Shown: positions 49,916 to 64,000 of the stretch, piece by piece | Layout: every line of letters begins with the position of its first letter | Numbering within the stretch: the stretch's first letter is position 1 | Source: Trichoplax adhaerens | Lineage: Eukaryota > Placozoa > Uniplacotomia > Trichoplacea > Trichoplacidae | DNA: 64,000 nt | Direction: 5' to 3' | Assembly: GCF_000150275.1 (NCBI RefSeq) | Contig: NW_002060944.1 | Coordinates: 3,855,080 to 3,919,079 of the forward strand | Program-made: the position numbers and the translations under genes | Notes under the pieces: generated by a model | Databases searched by the model: none | The model's input: only the letters and a program-made list of their open reading frames with translations | What the model was told of the DNA's origin: nothing

Positions 49916-50852
49916 AGTATACATAGCGAGAAAGACAGAGACTTGTACAATGAATAGAACACAATCTCCATATGGGCCGCTAAGGTGCTTTTTCTTACTG
50001 GGGAGTTACGTCTGAAAGTGCATATTTCATCTATTTGTGTCTCTATGCATGTCTGCATATTACTGCATGGATGTTCCTATGTTGGTGCATTTAGTGTGGT
50101 ATATATACAGTAATAGTACTAGATATATCTGTTATAAGTTATAGATATTACTATAATAAATCGATCAATTCCCACTTCTAGACTTGAGCATCAGGCAGTA
50201 GTAACATCTAACCCTGAAATCCCTACTGGATTCAAACATGGAGATTACTAGAATGATTTACTACAAGAGTCTCTAGGGAGTTATACTACGGTGAACACGA
50301 TTTGTTGTACAGGACACTCCTTTAATAAGAATCCATGGGGGGTTAATGCTCTCAAACCAGCCGATAAACGCTGAGATTTAACGCCGACTATAATCAAGGT
50401 AAATCCCGTACAGGCTCTTCTCTAGACTCTAGGTATACAGTATGGGCATATTAATTAATTAATTAATTCCGTGAGCAACGTCGAAAAGGGCAACACCTTA
50501 AAGACACTAGTCTACCTCCAGTACAGTACCTGTGTCATCAAGGTGAGTATTAGACTGGCCAACTGGGTAGAAAGCCGTTACAACATTCAAGCAGTCGAGC
50601 AAGGAGGAGAGAATCTCTTGCAGCATTTTCATCATCACTGGAATGACTGGATGCAATTTTCCCCATCGGGCTTGAAATTGTCAATCAGTTGGATCAAGGT
50701 TGTAAATTACTGTTGAATGCGATTCTACCAACCAATTCTTCTTGACTTATTACATCGGAGTGGAATTGGCGCGTGTTACAAAGTGAAAGAGCGAACTGCA
50801 ATTATTATCAACAAATCGTGAGTAAATAGACCGTTGATCAGCACTCGGATCG
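49916..50852. other. Region upstream of WDR5, no gene supported
   Basis: Unique sequence with one short frame (50471-50716) lacking any domain. An ATTAATTAATTAATTAATT tract lies at about 50451-50467. By position it includes the WDR5 promoter. Confidence 0.35.
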
Positions 50853-56302
<5,450 letters not shown>

Positions 56303-57900
56303 CTGACTTTCCAATTGTAACATTCATTGTGCATAATTCTATTTTGGCCATTTTATCTCAAACTGTCACGTCTTTCAATTATGATCGTTTTTATGTTTTT
56401 TTTTTAAGCCGTTCAATCATTATTTGGTCAAGTTGTATAAAAATATCGATATCGTGATCTTCAGTATTCATACTCTACTGTAGTATAAAAGTTAATTACG
56501 GCGATAAAGTAGTCACCTAATGAATGGTTGCAATATTTCAATTGTTCTATTTCCTGAGAGTAAACCTTGTTTCTTGACTCTGCATTATAAACCCAAAGAA
56601 CGAACGATATTTCGTGAAAAAAATTCATTTTAGATCGTTAGATGAAAAGTTTTGTATAAAGTGTAGATTAATTGAACTATAGTCAATAGAATTGACCAGT
56701 AGAATGTTTTCTTCTACATTTCGCTGCGTTCTATTACCCTAAGCTAGACGTTGGAATTGATCATTATTATTTGGCTATTTTGCAAAGTATACTTGTATGT
56801 TAGTTCACCTTGCTAGTAAGCGAGCCTTAAGAAATTGGGTAGATACATGTAAAGTGAAATTAGTCAGTAGCGTGCGAATGGCTCGTATTTGCTGTTTTTG
56901 ACAGTCATAAATGGCATGACATTGGGGGTATAGAATGAATGAATTCTAATCGATTGTACTCGTTTAATGATGATGATAGTATGTATTGCTTAACGAGAAT
57001 ACTGAGGCGAAGGAATTGCATTTCTTCGGTATTCCATATGCAATTATTATTTTTATATCAACGTATTGTTTGATTCTTTTGCTCCTACTAAATACTTGAT
57101 AACTTGTACGAAATGATGTAGAATAAGCATTTCGGTCTATGTCAACGAATGGAATACTCGTCCATCCCTGTTGCAATCAAGAAATGACACTATCGATATC
57201 CATTTAAATGATTATTCTGGACATGGGACTGTGGCACAAGTGTTGTTGTAACGTAGTCTACGTTTTTAATGTACATCTTGATAGATGATGTATTTTGTGT
57301 ACATAAATGTTGTTGTCGTAGCTTTCATGGAATAAATCATATTAGTGGTCTATTTTTAAATGGTATTGCCATCTATTCAATGCTGAGACTTTTATTCGTC
57401 TACAATCACTGGACAAGTAGGCATCATTTCGAGTCGATAGTAACTATACGATAGACCATGATGAAAGTGTGGTGATCGTTTGCGGCTATTATTAGTTCAA
57501 GTTGGCTTTGCACTAGTTGGAAAAGAAATTACTTTATTTCGCTTTATCGGACTACTCTACAATGCTTGACGAATAGCCAAGGGTTATTTGTTGCTGACGG
57601 TGCTACTCTAGGCCATTTCACTGTTGTACTGTCTACGAGTATACCCATTGATTGGACATGGATTGCCTGAAGTAAAATTCCGTCGATCATCATCACCCTA
57701 CTGTTTTAAGCCACAATAGTGTGCCAAAATGATCTTCCAGCCTTTCACCTTGTGTGATCTTGCTGTCTTTTGTTTGCGAAATACTACCAAGAAAATGGAT
57801 CACGTACATTGGCATACTGGGAGCCATGACTTCTCTATCCTATAGCAATGGATGAGTTTACTCAATCAATCCAGTCTCATTCAGTCCTTGCCTGATACAG
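56303..57900. other. Intergenic, no gene supported
   Basis: Downstream of WDR5. A 70-codon minus-strand frame (56964-57176) was considered but has no family resemblance. No structured RNA was seen. Confidence 0.4.
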
Positions 57901-57901
57901 C

Positions 57902-58490
57902 TAGCAATGGATGATCACGATAACAGTAAAGGACTATCGATCTCATCATGTCAGTACTAGTATGATTTTTGCTTTCTTGCTATACTGTGAAGAAGAAAGC
58001 TAACTCTGGGTCCATAGGGTGTTGTCCAAGCTTTCGATGATCACGATAGCAGTAAATGACTATCGATCTCATCATGTCAGTACTAGTATGATTTTTACTT
58101 TCTTGCTATACTGTGAAGAAGAAAGCTGACTCTGAGTCCATAGGGTACTAGTATGATTTTCGCTTTCTTGCTATGCTGTGAAGAAGAAAGCTGACTCTGG
58201 GTCCATAGGGTACTAGTATGATTTTCGCTTTCTTGCTATACTGTGAAGAAGAACGCTGACTCTGGGTCCATAGGGTACTAGTATGATTTTCGCTTTCTTG
58301 CTATACTGTGAAGAAGAAAGCTGACTCTGGGTCCATAGGGTGTTGTCCAAGCTTTCGATGATCACGATAACAGTAAATGACTATCGATCTCATCATGTCA
58401 GTACTAGTATGATTTTTACTTTCTTGCTATACTGTGAAGAAGAAAGCTGACTCTGAGTCCATAGGGTGTTGTCCAAACTTTCGATGCCTG
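57902..58490. repeat. Higher-order tandem array of 126-bp and 65-bp units
   Basis: Units begin with TACTAGTATGATTTT at 57955, 58081, 58146, 58211, 58276 and 58402, so the spacing is 126, 65, 65, 65, 126. The short unit contains CTTTCTTGCTATACTGTG, AAGAAGAAAGCTGACTCTG and GGTCCATAGGGT. The long unit adds 61 bp (GTTGTCCAAGCTTTCGATGA, then ATCACGATAACAGTAAATGA and TATCGATCTCATCATGTCAG). Copies are nearly identical, which indicates recent homogenisation. Confidence 0.9.
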
Positions 58491-58980
58491 CATTGGCTTC
58501 CATTTGTTTATAGGGATAATGAATGGATCATCACTGGAAAGCGTAGCGTATTTAGCGTCTCTATGTCATCCTGTCATAGGACTACAAGCACTAGTACTGT
58601 ACTAATCGAAAGTGGACTTTGTGTTGATAGTTATTGAAGTGATTTGGTAATGTAGATGCTTTAAGTTTGGATACCTGCATTGAAGAATGAATTGATGAAT
58701 TATTAACCTGCATGATTGCATGATGCTTACACCGGTGTTGTGCGCCCAACACTGGTATAAGCCTTTGCAGTGGCTTGTTCCTCCTGCCTTTCAACAAGTC
58801 TCTGACCTTTCCATGCAGCACAAAGGTCAGTGCAAGCATGCTGCAAGCCAGACGTCTCTTAGCCTTACAAATTGATGACCTTTTCCAAGCCTTTTTTTAA
58901 TATATAATTAGCAGAAATTGGCTCATGTTCTCTATGATTGCCAATCCAGCCATTAGAAAGGTCGGCGTAAGCGCTGCTTG
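58491..58980. other. Spacer between two satellite arrays
   Basis: Unique sequence. An 82-codon minus-strand frame (58591-58839) has no recognised domain and is not annotated as a gene. Confidence 0.35.
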
Positions 58981-58987
58981 CAGCGAC

Positions 58988-59847
58988 TTGTGTAAAATAG
59001 ATGTCGCCTTAAGAATGGATTGAATCGTACCAATTGTAGCCTTTATTCACGACATTTATTTTACACAACTCGTCTGCCGTAGTATATACTGTACATACTG
59101 TACAATACGTCGTCCGACTGGCCTTGACGACTGTGGACTACAGTACTAACCACTGTATGCTGCTGGTAGTGCAGTGGCTTGTGTAAAATCAATGTCGCCC
59201 TTACGACTGGATTAAAGTATGCCAATTGTACTTTATTCACGACATTTATTTTACACAACTCATATCCCGTAGTACTGTACAGTACATGCAGCCACTCTGG
59301 ACTACAGTACTACCAGCTGTATCCACTTGTGTAAAATCAATGTCGCCTTAAGAATGGATCAAATCATACCAATTATACTCTTTATTCACGACATTCATTT
59401 TACACAATTCGTATGACATCAAGCCACTGTGGACTACAGTACTAACCACTGTACGCTACTGGCACTGTAGCCACTTGTGTAAAATCAATGTCGCCTTGAG
59501 AACCGGATGCAGCCATACCAATTGTACCTTTATTCACGACATTTGTTTTACACAACTCATATCCCGTAGTACAGTACATGTAGCCACTCTGGACTACAGT
59601 ACAACCAGCTGTATCCACTTGTGTAAAATCAATGTCGTCTTAAGAATGGATCGAATCATACCAGTTATACTCTTTATTCACGACATTCATTTTACACAAT
59701 TCGTATGACATCAAGCCACTGTGGACTACAGTACTAACCACTGTATGCTGCTGGCACTGTAGCCACTTGTGTAAAATCAATGTCGCCTTACGAACCGGAT
59801 GGAGTCATACCAATTGTACTTTCATTCACGACATTCATTTTACACAA
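58988..59847. repeat. Tandem array of six inverted-repeat hairpin units (MITE-like)
   Basis: Six about 81-bp elements start at 58988, 59179, 59337, 59475, 59619 and 59767. Each begins TTGTGTAAAATCAATGTCG and ends with its near-exact complement (CGACATTCATTTTACACAA), so each is a 19-bp terminal inverted repeat around a 43-bp core with GAATGGAT and ATACCAATTGTAC. Spacers of 57-110 bp are themselves related (GGACTACAGTACTAACCACTG). The structure resembles a non-autonomous DNA element that has been amplified in tandem, or a satellite of dyad-symmetric units. No transposase is present and no target-site duplication was identified. Confidence 0.85.
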
Positions 59848-60208
59848 GGGGCTAGACCAACAATCGACCTCTCTTGGTGGAGAAAAACCAGTCTGCGAAC
59901 TAATTGCTATGCAAAAATTTCTCGGCCACCATCGCAATCGGCGTTTCTCTCCTATCGGCAACTACCATTTGGCGTAATTAGCTTACTTCTACTTGATTGA
60001 GGAGGCCAAAGTAAAGCCTTCAACCACCACTAATGCTCCATTGACTAAGGATAGAGGATAGTTAGCACACAAGACTTGTTAATGATGTGGCGATCGCCAG
60101 TTGATTACCGTTGCACGTTGTGTTTACACAGTCTGGCTGTTGGCATCGGAAAATTTTGACCGCTTTCCAATTCTTGCCTTGGATCCTGCATTTTACTGAC
60201 ATTGATAG
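59848..60208. other. Region upstream of the NHE-like exons
   Basis: About 360 bp that should contain a first exon or 5' UTR of the exchanger gene. No ATG-bearing exon with a phase-0 donor was found. Confidence 0.3.
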
Positions 60209-60828
60209 CTTTTGGCCATCGTCACTAACGCCATCTGGCTAACACGTACTTTCATCTTGCTATTGGTGATTCCAAAGTTAACTGCAAAATCAGTAGCATA
60301 CGACAACGATATGGACTATGCCAATGGAAGCGATCCGCAACAACAACAATATCATCATCATGACAGGGTGCATATCGTCAGTTTGGAAAAATGGCCAACT
60401 GTTCAAGTGCCATTTATTATTGCTGTGGCATTTTTTTGCACTTCTATCTGTAAAATTGGTAAGTTCATATGCTGATCAACATCTAGTTTCCTTCGTCAAT
60501 GTATTTCCATCAATCAGTCATCCGATACGATTGTCAATCAGAGAATATTAGTCCATGTTGAAAATGTTTATTGATTGGTTTGCTTGTCGGGTGGCAATTT
60601 TTTTCTGCCACGGCACACGATGGAGAATGTTGCCGATAACTTGATGGCCGTTGTTGGCCAGAAACAATTTCATGCTTACCTACTTCTTCATCAATCTTTG
60701 TTGTTGCAAAACTAACACTATTTTTTGTATTAAGCTTTCCATTGGCCGATATATTGCAAATCACAGAAACCTAACTCTTCTTCCAAATTGCAAACAATCA
60801 ACCTTTCATCGATTGTGCCGGAATCTTG
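60209..60828 (+). CDS. Two 5' exons of a plasma-membrane-type Na+/H+ exchanger
   Basis: Exon a is 60209-60458 and exon b is 60735-60828, joined in phase 1. Exon a encodes a signal-like hydrophobic segment (LTRTFILLLVIPKLTAKS), a Gln/His-rich loop, and WPTVQVPFIIAVAFFCTSI followed by CKI. Exon b continues AFHWPIYC and ends INLSSIVPES plus the first two bases of the next codon. The order V-x-PF-x-IA, KI-FH, SSIVPES matches the first membrane segments of SLC9A1-5 exchangers as I remember them. These carry out electroneutral Na+/H+ exchange. There is no in-frame ATG before the signal segment (a TAG is part of the acceptor), so an upstream exon is needed. The downstream exons are not visible in the remaining 3.2 kb. 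Confidence 0.6.
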
Positions 60829-63800
60829 GTAAGTTAGCTGTAGCCTGCAGTACCCATCTTCCATTTTTGCCACATTCATTTTTTTTTCTTCTTTTCAATC
60901 CATCCACAACGTAGTGGATGGAATGCTATCGACACATTTGCAACAGACAATCTCTATCCAATTCCTTTCCTGACTAAAATGGAATCCATTTTTTCCACCT
61001 TTTATACCATACCCGTAGTAACAATAGACCCCACATTTTTTTCTTGTTTTATCCTCTTTAAAATTTAAAATGATCATTTCTACCTATCCATTCCAATACA
61101 TTCATCATCTTTCCTCATAGTCTATTAAGTGTATATAGATACTTTTCATATCCAATGGTTGACTTTGAAAACCAATTCACTCGGATGGGTAGAAATTGCT
61201 AATCCAACCCTTGAATGGATAACAAATTAGTTAACTCAAAGTACAACCATTTGACCACAAGGCTGTATTCTATCCACAGTCAATGCAACTGAATTAGCCT
61301 AGCTTTCTATCAACATTGTCTGTAGAATAATTTCTTGCAAGCATAGTCTAGGACATGATGGCCTTCTCCTTGGGCGAGAGGGAAATTAAAAATGTTGAAA
61401 CTTGGATACAATTCCAGGATAGGATGCTTTACCCCTTTACCTCAACCCCCTTTTTCGACATGGAAATCTCATTTCATGCATAATTCATTACTTCTCTGTA
61501 TTGAATATTCAAATCAAGGATAGCCTAGTCATCCAAACATGCTATTCATCATCTTGCCATCATGACTACATGATGGCAGTATTGAAGAGTTTTTAATCAA
61601 GTAAATTTCCTCTTATTGAAACATTTCTTTTTCCAACAAATGATGCCATCACATCATGTTGTAAAGGAATGATTGGTTATAGCATGTTCTACATGGATGA
61701 CCACATCACTGCCAAAATGCTCACTATCCATCGATTACATTCTTGCCGTAATCATTTGCCTCAAATCTATCTAGTCTACTATGGATAGCAATCCATCACT
61801 TTGCTATTTCACTCGTATTTTCTGCCATTTTTGTCCATCTACGGTGGTCAATTTCCGTAGCAGACAAGAATAAATTGATCAACAATATTTGAAATTCTTG
61901 GCCTGGGGGCAAATCTTGACAGGCATCGCCTTGTACTTCGCTTTGAATAGTCTTGTTGTTGTCAGTTTTTCCTTGTCATCATTGAGGGACTTGGTAACTT
62001 TAAGATGATCGTGTCTGCGTTAAATTAGTCTGTTATGCCTAGAAGAGGGCGAAAGGATGATTTATTACCTTGATCATCTGTACATTACAACATCATATTA
62101 GAGTGAAGAAATGATGAAAAAGATGCCCTTCCATTCGACAAAACGATCACAAAATGATATCGTGTGTTCTACTTGTATTGTATTAGAATATGGATCTTAA
62201 GTACTCCTTTGCTAGTTCAGTATTTATTCTCAAAAACAACATGGATTACAAGTAGATCTGGATCCAAGTAAATCCACCATGTCTGTGACAACTACATATA
62301 TGGACTAATCCACTAGTAGATGAGTAATCTCCAATGCGAGAACACCAATCGAGTGACGATTCTATTTTCAACATGGCCCCTAAAAAAGCCAAAGGGATCA
62401 ACAATACTGTTGACTTAATACATCATTCAGCGATTTGACTTTCGATAGTATTACTCCATCAGCAATCATTCCAAGAAGAAATCGATCGAATTCGCCGAAA
62501 TGGCAATTCCCATCTCATGACGACAAGGTTCACGCAATTTTATTGAAGAATTTTTTTTTCCCACATCATGACATGAGTACCTACAAGACTAAAGAAGATC
62601 CCTCTTTTGACCAACAATGTCCTAATCCATAATCATATAGAGCGATAATTTACTTAGAATAGATGTTTACCTAAAGTATAGTATCCAGTTGTGGTTGTTG
62701 ATTGGGCACAATTTGCTTGATAATATCAGCATGCATATTATCATTCTTACAGTTAAATGTCCATCATGTGCAAGATATCACTAGCCTTGATAGACTGGAA
62801 TAATTTCAAGTTCTAATAATATAGCAGTTTACACTGTCTTCGCTATGCCATGATATAACGTTAACCAGTTGATTCAATTTGAACAATTTTGATATACATT
62901 ATCCTTACTCGATTTTATGGTAGCCTAATCTGGAATCACGGATAGTCTGGAAAATACTCTACGATGAATAAATGATTTGACATGCAAGAATTGACACATT
63001 AAAATATAATTTACAAAATTATTGATGCCTTAGCAAAAATGGAGAAACTCTACCATCATTTTGGGTTCCTTTTAGTATTAGTTTACAGCCTATCCATGAC
63101 TGCTTATTACTGTAGTGATGCAAAATGAATCCATTTTTCCTTCTTTCTATCAATGAAGAAAATGAAGAAAAATCAATTACAGCGCTACGCTAGTAATGCA
63201 CAATTTCGATCAACCAATATTGCCAAGAACTTTAATAACCTTTCTATAGCCCTTCTCTATCCATTGATATTTTAATTTCATTTAATTCTATTTATAGCTA
63301 TTTCTCGTCCTTTATTCACTTCTCCTTCGATTAAAATAGCTATCCCTTTATGGTATTTAGACTTGTCACCATATTGATTTTTCCCAAATCCAACATGATG
63401 TACAATTCCTTGTCAAAGTTTGACAAGATCAACTCCTATCGTATTGTATAGCTTTCAATTCAATCCATTTCATGTTCATCTTGTTGATAACAAGTTAACA
63501 AACATGCAGTGACAGAATATTAAAACTACTTCAGGATAGGCGAACATGATCGTTGCAATCATTTTTTTTTTTGTCCTTTATAATGAATTGGTTGATAAAA
63601 TAAATTGTTCAATACTTTATTCTCTTTCTCTATATGGCGATACCTGCTTGGATTGACTAAAATTGCCTTTATTGATACCGATATCATCATTTCCATATCC
63701 AAACTAAAGCATGTTAATTGTTTTGGGAACAATTATCGGTGGAATGTTGTTGTAAGTCTGCTTATGGATGCCATTTCAACGTTGATTCAATACCAAATTA

Positions 63801-64000
63801 ATAATCATGAATCCACTTACTGCAGTAGCTAAATCGTATCAAATCATGCCCAAATTGGTTACAAATAACCTTGTCATTGTTTTACCTGATTTAGCTTAAT
63901 CATCATTTCAATATCATTTAACGATGTTATGTAAATACAACGCAATAGCAGTATGAATGATTCTATTCTATGTGTTCAATATCCATCATGAATTGTAAAT
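60829..64000. other. Long stretch without recognisable exons
   Basis: If the exchanger gene continues on this strand, this is the start of a very long intron. I looked for the next expected NHE motif (LPPI.LDAG and the preceding CLL segment) and did not find it. Only short frames occur (for example 62435-62632 and 63605-63832), none with a domain. Base composition is less repetitive than in 57-60 kb. Confidence 0.4.

Noticed and set aside
58591-58839. 82-codon minus-strand frame with ALTFVLHGKVRDLLKGRR, considered as a transposase remnant
   Set aside because: No catalytic motif or relation to the neighbouring inverted-repeat array can be seen.
61441-61490. ACCCCCTTTTTCGACATGGAAATC, which could encode a TPFFDMEI segment like the next NHE loop
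   Set aside because: No phase-compatible acceptor, and a stop follows within a few codons before any LLPPI motif.

Overview
This window looks like a compact, AT-rich early-branching animal genome, most likely a placozoan (Trichoplax/Hoilungia type). The sequence shows many short GT..AG introns, small exons with consistent phases, and a set of recognisably metazoan genes. It also contains one assembly gap of 50 N. The species call is an inference from gene content and style; no marker gene is present.

Layout. (1) 0-10 kb: sparse. It holds a small two-exon secreted-protein gene on the minus strand, a second homologous exon, a weaker third candidate, two perfect hairpins and two tandem arrays. 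(2) 10.3-18.6 kb, plus: a 19-exon centriolin (CNTRL) gene with LRRs followed by a very long coiled coil. (3) 20.1-22.6 kb, minus: a two-exon BTB-BACK-Kelch gene. (4) 25.2-28.6 kb, plus: an 11-exon TPR gene resembling TTC16. (5) 28.6-33.5 kb: the gap, tandem arrays and no convincing gene. (6) 33.5-35.6 kb, plus: an uninterrupted POMGNT1 reading frame. (7) 37.3-40.4 kb, plus: nine-exon QTRT1. (8) 41.3-41.9 kb, minus: a C1orf52-like (UPF0690) gene. (9) 44.3-48.2 kb, plus: 13-exon PINK1. (10) 50.9-56.3 kb, plus: 12-exon WDR5, with an unidentified minus-strand exon in its first intron and a minisatellite in its fourth. (11) 56.3-64 kb: two satellite-like arrays, one built of inverted-repeat hairpin units, then two 5' exons of an SLC9A/NHE-type exchanger whose remaining exons are not seen.

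The genes are not an operon and do not share one pathway. They cover the centrosome (CNTRL), protein turnover (Kelch), the Golgi glycosylation of dystroglycan (POMGNT1), tRNA queuosine (QTRT1), mitochondrial quality control (PINK1), chromatin (WDR5) and ion exchange (NHE). Several have human orthologues on 9q33-34, 1p and 19p13, which fits preserved ancestral linkage.

Exon coordinates were derived by hand from splice signals, frame and remembered family similarity. I checked phase consistency by counting, but ran no alignment and have no transcript evidence.
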